64,000 bases of DNA from Lachnospiraceae bacterium GAM79 (GCA_003584705.1 AP018536.1:1736001-1800000), one strand, 5' to 3'. Shown: positions 29,956 through 38,126, counted from the stretch's first letter. Translations and numbers: made by a program. Notes: generated by a model from the letters alone, not told the origin.

Positions 29956-30199
29956 ACATATCGGCAAGGGCTATGTAAAAATCTGCGTGAGTGAGGAAGA
30001 GTTAGAGAACAGCATAGCTGGGCTTAGCCAGTTAAAACCTATTTTGCAAACGCAAGTAATGAAAGGGAACGGAAGAAACACAAAGCAGGGGATTATTGAC
30101 GCAGCAGAGCTGGGAAAACATTTTGATACAGCGATAGATGCAATGACTATGCTTTTGGCTGGGTTTAAGGAAGAAAGCGAGGCACAGAATGAAGAGTAA
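29945..30199 (+). CDS. Small phage protein, helical
   Basis: 84 residues, overlapping both neighbours by about 11 bp. Helical (SEEELENSIAGLSQLKPIL) with an acidic tail. Function unknown. The GAAAGCGAGG leader for the next gene lies in its 3' end. Confidence 0.65.
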   Translation: MSVEHIGKGYVKICVSEEELENSIAGLSQLKPILQTQVMKGNGRNTKQGIIDAAELGKHFDTAIDAMTMLLAGFKEESEAQNEE

Positions 30200-30509
30200 A
30201 ACAATTTTAGGAGCAGACGGCGCAACAAAAATGCGGCAGATTACAGTAGGGATACACGGAAAGGGCGGCGAGGCAGGCATAAAGGCAATACAGCAGCTTG
30301 CAGGCATGGTGGACAGCTTAAAGCAGTGCCAGACACCACAGGAAGTATACGACAGATATTTACAGATTACGGGGTACTGTAAATGCTGCGTTGATTGTAA
30401 TTTTATAGACCAAAAGGGAGCAGACGAGCTGATGTGCTTAGCAGCATATCTGGCAGGAAATGAACAGGCACGGGCAGAGGCACAACAGAAAGCGGGTAAA
30501 AAGGCATGA
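30189..30509 (+). CDS. Small phage protein with a Cys cluster
   Basis: 106 residues. The central YCKCCVDCNF cluster could bind a metal. The tail is Ala/Lys-rich. It overlaps the deoxyribosyltransferase-like gene by ATGA. Function is unknown. Confidence 0.65.
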   Translation: MKSKTILGADGATKMRQITVGIHGKGGEAGIKAIQQLAGMVDSLKQCQTPQEVYDRYLQITGYCKCCVDCNFIDQKGADELMCLAAYLAGNEQARAEAQQKAGKKA

Positions 30510-31033
30510 GAAAGGTTTATATATGCAGCCCATACAGGGCGAAAGACGGCGCAGAGCTGGACAGAAACATAGATTATGCGCAGCAGCTGACACGGCAGGC
30601 GTTAGAGGCGGGCTTAGCACCCATTACGCCGCATTTATATATGACGCAGTGCATGGACGATAAAAAGCCGGAAGAGCGGGTAAGGGGCATGGCTGCGGGG
30701 CTTGCGCTGCTGAAAGGCTGCGATTTTGTTATTGCTGGTGTGAAATACGGCATAACAGAGGGAATGGACAGAGAAATACATACAGCAAATATGCTGGGAA
30801 TTGTGGTTATAGATGCAAACCAGATTAAACGGCATCTGGAATATGAGGAAAAGCGACAGGAGCGGGTAGCGAGCGACTACGCAAAGCTGCATAAGTGCAA
30901 GCATTGTTACGAGTGTAGATTATGTAGCCTTATGGGGTATAAGAACTGCTGTACCGCCAGCGCTTGCACAGCTGCATATAAACGGGCTTATGAGTATGCC
31001 TTAAGCCGCATAAGAGAGTGGCAGAAAACATGA
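30506..31033 (+). CDS. DUF4406/nucleoside 2-deoxyribosyltransferase-like protein
   Basis: 175 residues. Residues 1-110 match the DUF4406 deoxyribosyltransferase-like fold: VYICSPYRAKDG, the PITPHLYMTQCM helix, LLKGCDFVIAGVKYGITEGM and EIHTANMLGIVVI. Such proteins are common in phages and may act on nucleotides. The C-terminus adds a Cys-rich segment (HKCKHCYECRLC, two CxxC). Catalysis is unproven. Confidence 0.7.
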   Translation: MRKVYICSPYRAKDGAELDRNIDYAQQLTRQALEAGLAPITPHLYMTQCMDDKKPEERVRGMAAGLALLKGCDFVIAGVKYGITEGMDREIHTANMLGIVVIDANQIKRHLEYEEKRQERVASDYAKLHKCKHCYECRLCSLMGYKNCCTASACTAAYKRAYEYALSRIREWQKT

Positions 31034-31041
31034 AAAATAAA

Positions 31042-31203
31042 AGCGCCTACGGTGGGGAAACACCATAGGCGCTAAGCTATACAGCTTTGATATACTATAA
31101 AAATTATAAGCTATGTATGGCGCAAAGTCAAGAAATTTAACGGGCAGGCAGCCCGTTTTAACACTTGATAAAAGTATTAACGAACCGACAGAGAGGTAGA
31201 TAT
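31042..31203 (+). promoter_or_regulatory. Regulatory gap before the replication initiator; possible origin
   Basis: This gene-free region has a 13-bp hairpin with one mismatch (31042-31073), an AT-rich stretch with TATACTATAAAAATTATAA, a second hairpin AACGGGC / GCCCGTT plus T residues (about 31138-31160), and one AAAAGTATTA motif (31170-31179). It directly precedes an HUH Rep gene, where a nick site is often found. Confidence 0.5.
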
Positions 31204-31971
31204 ATGCCATACGTAGAGAGGGTAACAAAAGCAGGAAATACGATAGAGATAGAGAGGTACTTTACCAGCAGATACAAAAAGAAAGGTATCAGCAGAGGGG
31301 ATAAGGTAAAGCCAACAAAAGAAGAGCAGGAGAAAGTAAACACCAGACAGGCAGAGAGAAAGTTAAGGATACTCATAAATGCAAACTATGGCTATGGGGA
31401 TTACCATTTAGTGCTTGACTATATCCGCAGGAAAGGAGAGCCGGACAGAACGCCGGAGCAGATGCGGCAGGACATAGACGTATTTTTGAGGGAGTGCAGA
31501 AAGGAGTACAGAAAAGCAGGGTTAGAGTTCAAATACATACACGTTATGGAGATAGGCAAGAAAGGTGCGAGGCATCACCACCTTGTAGTAAATAAAATTG
31601 ACACAGAGATTTTACAACGCTGCTGGTATAAGGCATACGAGGGGCATAACAGGGTTAAGGTATTCCCACTGGACGATAGCGGCAACTATGCAGAGCTGGC
31701 AAGTTATTTAATCAAGTACACAGGAACGCACAAAAAGGGTACTGACGGAGCATTACAGGGCAAGCGCTGGAATTGCAGCAAGAATTTAGTAAGACCAGAA
31801 CCAGAGTACCGCATAATTTCAGACCGTGAGTATTTCAAGAAAGAGCCAAAAGCAATAAAGGGCTATTACGTGGACAAGAACAGTGTAAGCATGGGGGTAC
31901 ATAGCCCAGAGTATTACGGCTATGGGTATTTAAGATACACCTTAGTAAAAATAACAGATAGGGGGGGCTGA
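31204..31971 (+). CDS. HUH-family rolling-circle replication initiator-like protein
   Basis: 255 residues. The metal-binding motif ARHHHLVV (His124-126) and the tyrosine motif SYLIKY (Tyr168, Lys171; YxxK) are spaced as in single-tyrosine Rep nucleases, which nick a DNA strand and covalently hold its 5' end. ATG 31204 follows AGAGAGGTAG; an upstream in-frame start lies in the regulatory gap. A run of seven G ends the coding region. It is likely the phage's replication initiator, unusual for a tailed phage with TerL/HK97 genes. Confidence 0.8.
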   Translation: MPYVERVTKAGNTIEIERYFTSRYKKKGISRGDKVKPTKEEQEKVNTRQAERKLRILINANYGYGDYHLVLDYIRRKGEPDRTPEQMRQDIDVFLRECRKEYRKAGLEFKYIHVMEIGKKGARHHHLVVNKIDTEILQRCWYKAYEGHNRVKVFPLDDSGNYAELASYLIKYTGTHKKGTDGALQGKRWNCSKNLVRPEPEYRIISDREYFKKEPKAIKGYYVDKNSVSMGVHSPEYYGYGYLRYTLVKITDRGG

Positions 31972-31972
31972 A

Positions 31973-32146
31973 ATGCAGATAATCAAGGGCATTGCCATTG
32001 CAGCAGTGTTGATAATAGCTGGACTGCTGGCGCTGATTGTGGCAGCATATCTGGCGTTTAGAATTGCGGCGGCTATTTTTGAACAGCAGGAGAGCTGGAA
32101 AGACAGCGGCAGCAGAAAGGGCAGAAAACATGATAGAAAAAATTAA
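31973..32146 (+). CDS. Small one-TM phage protein
   Basis: 57 codons. An N-terminal hydrophobic helix (about 5-33, IAIAAVLIIAGLLALIVAA) is followed by a basic tail. It begins 1 bp after the Rep stop and overlaps the next gene. Function unknown. Confidence 0.65.
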   Translation: MQIIKGIAIAAVLIIAGLLALIVAAYLAFRIAAAIFEQQESWKDSGSRKGRKHDRKN

Positions 32147-32375
32147 ATACTGGTTATTCCAGAAAGGCAAGGACTGTAAGCGCTGCTGCCTGCGGTGCAG
32201 ATACTACGATATATGCCGCTGGGACGTACTGGGAAATGCAGGACTACAAAGCGAGGAAACAATAACGCTTTTGGCGATAGAGAACAGCAAGCCGCATAAG
32301 GACGGGCTACTTTTTAGAATTTGCCAGTATGTAGAATTTAAGCAGAGAGCGAGGCGAGAAAATGAGAAACTTTAG
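32130..32375 (+). CDS. Small Cys-rich phage protein
   Basis: 81 residues from ATG 32130, in frame with a longer ORF whose upstream part has no ribosome site. The CKRCCLRCRYYDICRW segment has four or five Cys that may bind zinc. It overlaps the nuclease gene by 14 bp. Confidence 0.65.
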   Translation: MIEKIKYWLFQKGKDCKRCCLRCRYYDICRWDVLGNAGLQSEETITLLAIENSKPHKDGLLFRICQYVEFKQRARRENEKL

Positions 32376-32772
32376 ACTGGACGACGAAAGCGGGCATCAA
32401 GAGGCATTATTTAGCTGGGCTGCATACAGAACAGGGCTTATGCCGGAACTGCAATATATGTATCATGTGCCAAACGGCGGCAAACGTGATAAAGCAACAG
32501 CAGCGGTGCTTAAGAGGCAGGGCGTAAAGGCTGGCGTGCCAGACATTATGCTACCAGCTGCAAGGGCTGGGTATCATGGGCTTTACATAGAGCTTAAGGC
32601 AGGCGAGAACACGACGACCAAGAAACAAAAAGAGTGGTTAGAGTATCTGCGGCAGCAGGGCTATTATACCGCCGTCTGCTACGGCTGGCAGCCAGCAGCG
32701 CAGCTGATAGAGCAGTATTTATTACATTCAGACGAGCTTACAAAAGAACAGGAAACAGTAACCATGCGTTAG
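32362..32772 (+). CDS. VRR-NUC domain nuclease
   Basis: 136 residues, about the size of stand-alone phage VRR-NUC proteins of the PD-(D/E)XK class. Visible core: Glu in HQEALFSWAA, GVKAGVPDIMLPAAR with catalytic Asp, and LYIELKAGENTTTKKQKEW with the ExK pair. These nucleases act on branched or replication DNA and typically lie in the replication module, as here. Confidence 0.88.
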   Translation: MRNFRLDDESGHQEALFSWAAYRTGLMPELQYMYHVPNGGKRDKATAAVLKRQGVKAGVPDIMLPAARAGYHGLYIELKAGENTTTKKQKEWLEYLRQQGYYTAVCYGWQPAAQLIEQYLLHSDELTKEQETVTMR

Positions 32773-32800
32773 AGGCGAACGCAGGAAAGAGAGGCAAAGA

Positions 32801-33589
32801 ATGAAAACAATAAGCATTTTGAATTTAAAGGGTGGCGTAGCCAAGACCTTTACAGCGGCAAACATGGCGTATGAGCTTTACAGGCGAGGTTATAAGGTGC
32901 TGCTGATCGACAACGATAAGCAGGGAAACTTAAGCAAGGCGTACAGCAGATATGATGCAGAGAACGTAGCACCAGTTACAAGGCTACTGGCTGGGGACTG
33001 GGAAAACGCAGACGAGCTGATACAGCATACAGAGTATGAGGGTATCGACATTGTAACGGCGAATATGTCACTTTTTGGGGCTACATGGAATTTAACCAAA
33101 GAGGACAGCGAAAACCAGATAGAGAGATATAAAGCGCTGGTATATGCAAAGATGCAGTATTACGGAGATTGCACCATATACGGCAAGTATGATTACTGCA
33201 TCATTGATAACCCGCCGGATATTGGGCTTAATGTTGTAAATGCGCTGGCAATCACGGACGAGGTAATAGTACCCGTAAAGGTGGACGAGGACGCTTTAGA
33301 GGGGCTGGACATTGTGACAGAGCAGATAGAGGACGCAAAGGTATTTAACCCAGCATTAAAGCTGGCAGGCGTGCTGATTACGTCATACCAGAACACAGAC
33401 GGCGAGGCAGCAGGCGTAGAGTGGCTGGAACAAAAGACAGATTTTAATATTTTGGGTATTATTCGGTATTCCAAGAAAGTAGCAGAAAATACTTTCATGC
33501 GTAAGCCGATTTATGAGTATAGCCCATGCTGCGGAGCGGCGCAGGGGTACAAGAAATTTGTAACAGCGTATACAGGGAAAGCGAGGTAG
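32801..33589 (+). CDS. ParA/Soj-family partition ATPase
   Basis: 262 residues. Deviant Walker A LKGGVAKT (9-16) and CIIDNPPDIGLNV identify the ParA/MinD family. Together with the ParB-like protein at 33774 it forms a partition pair. Partition genes are expected on plasmids or plasmid-like phages; here they occur in an integrated prophage. It may help maintain an extrachromosomal form or have been recruited for another task. Confidence 0.9.
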   Translation: MKTISILNLKGGVAKTFTAANMAYELYRRGYKVLLIDNDKQGNLSKAYSRYDAENVAPVTRLLAGDWENADELIQHTEYEGIDIVTANMSLFGATWNLTKEDSENQIERYKALVYAKMQYYGDCTIYGKYDYCIIDNPPDIGLNVVNALAITDEVIVPVKVDEDALEGLDIVTEQIEDAKVFNPALKLAGVLITSYQNTDGEAAGVEWLEQKTDFNILGIIRYSKKVAENTFMRKPIYEYSPCCGAAQGYKKFVTAYTGKAR

Positions 33590-33594
33590 TGGGT

Positions 33595-33768
33595 ATGGAT
33601 AAAGAAAAACGGTTTTGCCCGTTCAAAAGCAGTATGCTGGTAGACTACAGGAACGGTGCAAGGAATGTGCGTAATTTGTTTGTAAGATGCAGCGGCAGTA
33701 AGTGCATGGCATATAAAAACGGCGGTTGCTTAAGACTGGGAACAGAAACAGAGAAGAAAGCGAGGTAG
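33595..33768 (+). CDS. Small Cys-containing phage protein between parA and parB
   Basis: 57 residues from ATG 33595 (longer ORF overlaps parA). CPF at the start and CSGSKCMAYKNGGC later suggest a small zinc-binding fold. The GAAAGCGAGGTAG leader lies just upstream. Function unknown. Confidence 0.7.
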   Translation: MDKEKRFCPFKSSMLVDYRNGARNVRNLFVRCSGSKCMAYKNGGCLRLGTETEKKAR

Positions 33769-33773
33769 AGAAT

Positions 33774-35042
33774 ATGGCAAAGTTTGGTATTAACGATATT
33801 TTGAACGCAAAGACAAAAGCAGCGGGGCAGCAGGCACAGACAGAGGGATACAAAGAGATTTATTTAAGCCCTTACGAGGTAAAGGCAGCGCAGGAGAATA
33901 CGCACCAGAAATTAGAGAACATAGAAGAACTGGCAGACAGCTTTTTACACGTAGGACAGGAACAGCCTACAGTATTGGCGAGAGTAAACGGGGAATACCG
34001 TATAATCGACGGACACAGACGTAATGCGGCAAATATTTTGAACTTAGAGCGGGGGCATAAGGAGTATGAGAAAGTGCTTTACCGCTTTATGGATATGAGC
34101 GAGGCAATGTATGAGCTGCGCTTATTGGCTGGCAACGGATATACGCAGGAACTTACAGCCTATGAAAAAACCAGATTAGTAGAGCGCACCAAAGCTGCAC
34201 TTATCAGAGCCAAGGAAGAGGACGGCTTAGAGATACAAGGCAAAATGCGTGATTTAGTGGCGGCTATGATAAACGAAAGCAGCACAAACGTAGCCAGAAT
34301 GGACGCAATCAACAACAACGCAACGCCGGAGATTAAAGAGCAGCTGAAAGAGGGCAATTTAGGTATCACTGCTGCATACGAGGCAGCAAAGCTGGACGAG
34401 GACGAGCAGAAAGAAATAGCGGAAAAAGCAGCAGCAGGCGAAAATGTGAGGGCAAAGGAAATAGCGGAAAAGGTAGCAGAGAAAAAGGCAGGGGACGATT
34501 ACGAAACACCGCACCCAGAAAGCATAACGTCTTTGTGCTATTCCTGCCAGAAATACAAGGACTGCAACGTAAAAACGGGAACGTGCCAGAAATGCGACCA
34601 GTACATAAACAAGGCAGAGGCTGAAAAGACGGACGAACAGCGGTACAGCGAAGAACAGGACGCTATAGACCGCCAGACAAAGAAGAAATTGCAGGAGCGG
34701 GCAGACGCAGAAAAAATGGAGCATCTGCCAAGCGAGGGAGACACAGAGCATAAACAGCATGAATTAAAGATAGTGGCATCTGATTACGAGGACGTAATAA
34801 GCGGGAAAAAGAGCTTTGAGCTGCGGAAGAATGACAGAGGATACAAACAGGGCGACAGCCTTAAAATGCTGGAATTTAAGGACGGTAAGCACACAGGGCG
34901 CACGATTGATGCAGATATTATTTATATGCTGGAAGATTATACAGGGCTTACAGAGGGCTACTGTATTCTGGGTATCAGAGTAACAGACTATACAGGTAAG
35001 GTGTCCGAAACGGACACGGAAAGCGGGGCAGAACATGAATAG
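33774..35042 (+). CDS. ParB-like protein fused to a C-terminal DUF3850/ASCH-like domain
   Basis: 422 residues. An N-terminal ParB/Srx fold (IYLSPYEVKAAQENTHQKLE, IDGHRRNAANIL) is followed by an HTH-like helical region (about 120-235) and a four-Cys zinc knuckle (CYSCQKYKDC ... CQKC). At the end a DUF3850 domain (about 335-415, HELKIVASDYEDVISGKKS). The ParB part should bind DNA and cooperate with ParA; DUF3850 resembles RNA-binding ASCH/PUA folds. ATG 33774 follows a GAAAGCGAGGTAG leader; an upstream ORF start overlaps the previous gene. Confidence 0.82.
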   Translation: MAKFGINDILNAKTKAAGQQAQTEGYKEIYLSPYEVKAAQENTHQKLENIEELADSFLHVGQEQPTVLARVNGEYRIIDGHRRNAANILNLERGHKEYEKVLYRFMDMSEAMYELRLLAGNGYTQELTAYEKTRLVERTKAALIRAKEEDGLEIQGKMRDLVAAMINESSTNVARMDAINNNATPEIKEQLKEGNLGITAAYEAAKLDEDEQKEIAEKAAAGENVRAKEIAEKVAEKKAGDDYETPHPESITSLCYSCQKYKDCNVKTGTCQKCDQYINKAEAEKTDEQRYSEEQDAIDRQTKKKLQERADAEKMEHLPSEGDTEHKQHELKIVASDYEDVISGKKSFELRKNDRGYKQGDSLKMLEFKDGKHTGRTIDADIIYMLEDYTGLTEGYCILGIRVTDYTGKVSETDTESGAEHE

Positions 35043-35268
35043 ACGGCAGCGGAAAAAGAAGAAAGCACAGGTATTTACAATTATTCTGGGCTGTACGGCG
35101 TTTTGCAAGGCAGAGCAATACGAGAAGATGCGGAAAAGCGTAGAATATCAGTTACGAACAGGCAGCGTGGTTATGCTGCCTGCATACTTGCACGTAGAGG
35201 CAATCATAAAACAGCGAGGCGGCAGAAATATTGAGATTAAGCAGGAAAACGGGGTAGTAAATGTTTGA
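35035..35268 (+). CDS. Small basic phage protein
   Basis: 77 residues with a Lys/Arg-rich start (MNRRQRKKKKAQ). It overlaps the ParB stop by 8 bp. Function unknown. Confidence 0.6.
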   Translation: MNRRQRKKKKAQVFTIILGCTAFCKAEQYEKMRKSVEYQLRTGSVVMLPAYLHVEAIIKQRGGRNIEIKQENGVVNV

Positions 35269-35428
35269 GTATATGGACGGCATAGTAGATGCAGTGGAAG
35301 AAATTGGACAGGCAGCAGTAGACGTAGCAGTATTTGTGACGATATGCACAGCAAAAGCGGTGTTGATAATAACAGCGCCAGTATGGATATTGCCGTATGT
35401 GATATGGAGAAAGGGGCGTAAGCAGTGA
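35261..35428 (+). CDS. Small phage membrane protein
   Basis: 55 residues beginning MFEYMDGIVDAVEEIG, with one hydrophobic helix (about 20-45). It overlaps neighbouring genes on both sides by 4-8 bp, consistent with coupled translation. Function unknown. Confidence 0.6.
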   Translation: MFEYMDGIVDAVEEIGQAAVDVAVFVTICTAKAVLIITAPVWILPYVIWRKGRKQ

Positions 35429-35703
35429 AATACAGACAGTGGAAAAAGAACTATAAGAAAAAGCATGGAGTAAACCCGCCGTTAGAGCTGGACAAGCGAA
35501 AACAGCGCAGGCTTGCAAGAAAAATGGCAAGACAGATAAATAAAACCTTGCCAACAGCAGCAGAAATATTGGCGGCAGCTATTAACCGCTGGGCGCAGAG
35601 TATAAAGCCAGCACTGGCGGCATTATGTGAGAACGTAGCAGCGGCGTTTAGCAATATGGCAGCAGGATTGAGAGAAGAAAGCGAGGCGGTAGAAAATGAC
35701 TAA
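35425..35703 (+). CDS. Small basic phage protein
   Basis: 92 residues, Lys/Arg-rich in the first 45, then Ala-rich helix. Possible nucleic-acid binding but no family is recognised. A GAAAGCGAGGC leader in its 3' end serves the next ORF. Confidence 0.6.
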   Translation: MKYRQWKKNYKKKHGVNPPLELDKRKQRRLARKMARQINKTLPTAAEILAAAINRWAQSIKPALAALCENVAAAFSNMAAGLREESEAVEND

Positions 35704-35791
35704 TATTTTACTGGGAATTATAGCACTGGAATTGCTGGCTATATTTTCAAAGCTGGACAAACTGGAAGAGAGGGGCAGAGAGAATGAATAA
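35696..35791 (+). CDS. 31-residue membrane peptide
   Basis: Begins MTNILLGIIALELLAIFSK, one hydrophobic helix with a charged tail. It overlaps both the preceding gene and ssb, each by 8 bp, which supports real coupled translation. Confidence 0.5.
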   Translation: MTNILLGIIALELLAIFSKLDKLEERGRENE

Positions 35792-36179
35792 CGTATCACT
35801 TACAGGGCGGCTTACAAGAGAGCCAGAGCTTAGATATGGCGGGCAGGACAATAGCACAGCTATTACCCGCTTTACGCTTGCGGTAGACGACGGGAAAGAT
35901 ACAGATTTTATAAATATTAAGTGTTTCGGACGTACTGCGGAATGGGCGCAGAAATGGTTAAGCAAAGGCAGCAGGGCAGAGGTTACTGGTAAGATTAAAA
36001 CAGGCAGCTACGAGAGCCAGCGCACGGGCAGTAAGGTATATTACACAGAGGTTGTGGCAAATAGCGTAGGATTTGGAGAGAGTAAAGCAGAGGCAGAGGC
36101 GAGAGGGCAGCAGCTGCCGGAGAGTGACGGGTTTATGAATATCCCAGAGGGAGCAGACGAAGAGCTACCGTTTAATTAA
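35784..36179 (+). CDS. ssb: Single-stranded DNA-binding protein
   Basis: 131 residues. Canonical SSB OB fold (MNNVSLTGRLTREPELRYG, FINIKCFGRTAEWAQKWL, VYYTEVVANSVGF) with the acidic C-terminal tip ADEELPFN that recruits partner proteins. It belongs to the phage replication set. Confidence 0.95.
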   Translation: MNNVSLTGRLTREPELRYGGQDNSTAITRFTLAVDDGKDTDFINIKCFGRTAEWAQKWLSKGSRAEVTGKIKTGSYESQRTGSKVYYTEVVANSVGFGESKAEAEARGQQLPESDGFMNIPEGADEELPFN

Positions 36180-36199
36180 CAGAAAGCGAGGTACAGAAC

Positions 36200-36766
36200 A
36201 TGGAGCAGGAAGAAACAAAGACAACAGCGGCGGCAGGGGTAGAAATGCCGCCAGAGGCTGAAAGCTGGGTACAACTGCATGAAAGCGAATTAACAGAGCT
36301 GATGCAGAAACAGGCAAAGGCTGCAATAACGGAACTGAAACGGCAGGAAAAGCAGGAGAGGAAGAAAGAGAAATACCACAACACTTTTACGCTTATGAAA
36401 TGTTACCGTGATATGGCTTTTCATATCGAGAACGCAATAAGCGACGGGCAGCAGTTAGAACTTAAAGGCATGACGGACGAGCAGCAGCGTACATACTTAG
36501 AGAGTATCAGACGCACACGCTTTAAGACATTGATAATGACAGCACATATAGACAAAGCGGTAGAAGAGATAGAGCGCCGCAGAGAGGCAGCAGGCAGAGT
36601 TGTAGAGTACAAGGCTTTTGAAATGTATTTCATGCAGGGCATGGACTATGCGGAAATTGCAGAGGAACTGGATACAGGAAAGAACACACCGAGGCGCTGG
36701 GTTACGGGCATCATAAACGAGCTGTCAGTATTATTGTGGGGGATTGACGAAGAGAGGGTAAAGTAA
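36200..36766 (+). CDS. ArpU-like/sigma-like phage late transcription regulator
   Basis: 188 residues. A helical N-terminus leads to a C-terminal HTH (about 135-180: MDYAEIAEELDTGKNTPRRWVTG), resembling region 4-type HTHs of ArpU/RinA-like late regulators. Position just before the late promoter and packaging genes fits a late activator or antiterminator. It has the GAAAGCGAGGT leader. Confidence 0.65.
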   Translation: MEQEETKTTAAAGVEMPPEAESWVQLHESELTELMQKQAKAAITELKRQEKQERKKEKYHNTFTLMKCYRDMAFHIENAISDGQQLELKGMTDEQQRTYLESIRRTRFKTLIMTAHIDKAVEEIERRREAAGRVVEYKAFEMYFMQGMDYAEIAEELDTGKNTPRRWVTGIINELSVLLWGIDEERVK

Positions 36767-37186
36767 GTGTTTGAAAAAATAAAAGCATGGATAAAAAGAA
36801 AGCGGGAAACAGCGAGAGAACAGCAGGCGGCAGACAGGTTGATAAAGCATATAGAGCAGGCGTTAGGATTTGAGCTTTACGAGTGGCAGAGGTTATATAT
36901 AATAACTGGGATATGGCAGCCGCCAGAGGGACGGCTACACGGAAGAACGACAGCATATATATTGCGGCTATTATTAGACCAGAGTAAGCCACTGCTGCTA
37001 TATGAGTTTTCACAGGTGGCAGCGTATGCGGATAACCCATTTATGGGGCGGCAATATCAGCCAGTACCCATGCAGTATGCAGACTGGTTTAGACACGAGA
37101 TAAGGAGTATATACGAGCAGCTAAGAGCAGCAGGCGTGCCAGTAAGAGAAATGATAACAGAGCAGCAGCGGGTAATATCGTGGTAA
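36767..37186 (+). CDS. Phage protein of unknown function
   Basis: 139 residues, GTG start immediately after the stop of the ArpU-like gene. It is rich in aromatic and Arg residues; a helical region (ADRLIKHIEQALGFELYEWQ) stands out. It is the last gene before the late promoter. I do not recognise a domain. Confidence 0.65.
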   Translation: MFEKIKAWIKRKRETAREQQAADRLIKHIEQALGFELYEWQRLYIITGIWQPPEGRLHGRTTAYILRLLLDQSKPLLLYEFSQVAAYADNPFMGRQYQPVPMQYADWFRHEIRSIYEQLRAAGVPVREMITEQQRVISW

Positions 37187-37196
37187 AAACGTGGTG

Positions 37197-37225
37197 TTTA
37201 CATGGGAAAACAAAAGAGATACAAT
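37197..37225 (+). promoter_or_regulatory. Late promoter candidate
   Basis: TTTACA (37197-37202), 17-bp spacer, TACAAT (37220-37225). It points at the terminator at 37239-37290 and then the packaging/structural genes. Confidence 0.7.
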
Positions 37226-37238
37226 GGTAGCATGAAAT

Positions 37239-37290
37239 GAGTAGGCGATAGCTTAAGCCATGTGCGGCAGCAGTTGCCTACTCTTTTTCT
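37239..37290 (+). terminator. Terminator just inside the late transcription unit
   Basis: GAGTAGGC (37239-37246) pairs with GCCTACTC (37276-37283), followed by TTTTTCT. It lies about 10 bp after the predicted start site of the promoter at 37197, giving a transcript of only about 60 nt unless read through. Confidence 0.75.
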
Positions 37291-37309
37291 ATTCATTCTT
37301 TAGCCTCCA

Positions 37310-37337
37310 CCCAGCGCATGAAACTTAGGGCGCTGGG
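37310..37337. other. 8-bp GC-rich hairpin before the HNH gene
   Basis: CCCAGCGC / GCGCTGGG with a 12-nt loop, with no T tract. Its position immediately before the HNH-TerS-TerL genes makes a cos/packaging or regulatory site conceivable. Confidence 0.4.
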
Positions 37338-37361
37338 GAATGAAGAAAGAGAGGGGACAGT

Positions 37362-37661
37362 ATGAAAGCATGGGCTAAGAGTTTTTATTTATCAGCGGCA
37401 TGGGAAAAAACCAGAGCCGCTTATTTAATGTCACAAGATTATATTTGTGAACGCTGCGGGCAGCCCGCAAAGATAGTGCATCATAAGCGCTGGCTTAACA
37501 GAGAGAACATAAACGACATAAGCGTTACGTTGTGCTGGGATAACTTAGAGGCGTTGTGCCAAGACTGCCACAACAAGGAACACCACAAACAGGAGAGGCA
37601 TAAGCGGTATCAGTTCGACGAGAACGGCGGCATACTCCCCCCATATCAGAAAAATAATTAA
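37362..37661 (+). CDS. HNH endonuclease adjacent to terminase
   Basis: 99 residues. CERCGQPAKIVHHKRW, then NLEALCQDCHNKEHH: HNH with two CxxC zinc pairs. In HK97-like phages such small HNH proteins partner the terminase for cos cutting. Position directly before TerS fits. Confidence 0.92.
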   Translation: MKAWAKSFYLSAAWEKTRAAYLMSQDYICERCGQPAKIVHHKRWLNRENINDISVTLCWDNLEALCQDCHNKEHHKQERHKRYQFDENGGILPPYQKNN

Positions 37662-37766
37662 AGGGGGCGAATACCGAGGGGGATACCCTAAAATTACCCT
37701 ACGGGCGTGCGCACGGGTGGTGTAGGGGGTGTGGTGCGGCGCAGGAATGGAAAGCGGGGTAAAGGA

Positions 37767-38120
37767 ATGGCAACAAAGAAAGAGAAAACCAAAGAACAGA
37801 GGATAAAGACCGAAAAGACCAGACTTAAGGGAATTTTCAAGGACTTAGACGAAAACAAAAGAAAATTAGTAACGCCGCTGATAGAAAAGGCTGCATTTAT
37901 GAGCATTGAGCTGGACGACTTGCAGGCGAAACTTGAAAAAGACGGCTGGACGAGTGAGTACCAGAACGGGCAGAACCAGTGGGGAACAAAGAAAAGCCCA
38001 GAGGCAGAAACCTACATAGCGCTTAGTAAGAACTATGCAGCAGTGATTAAGCAGCTTACGGAATTAGTACCAGCTGCGAAACGAAAGACAAGCAGGCTGG
38101 CGGCTTTGCGGGAAGAGTAA
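37767..38120 (+). CDS. Terminase small subunit, P27 family
   Basis: 117 residues; ATG 37767 after AAAGG is preferred to an upstream start encoding a Gly/Arg-rich run. The P27-type helical layout (KLVTPLIEKAAFMSIELDDLQ, YAAVIKQLTELVPAAKRK) and its place before TerL identify it. It recognises phage DNA for packaging. Confidence 0.85.
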   Translation: MATKKEKTKEQRIKTEKTRLKGIFKDLDENKRKLVTPLIEKAAFMSIELDDLQAKLEKDGWTSEYQNGQNQWGTKKSPEAETYIALSKNYAAVIKQLTELVPAAKRKTSRLAALREE

Positions 38121-38126
38121 GCAATA

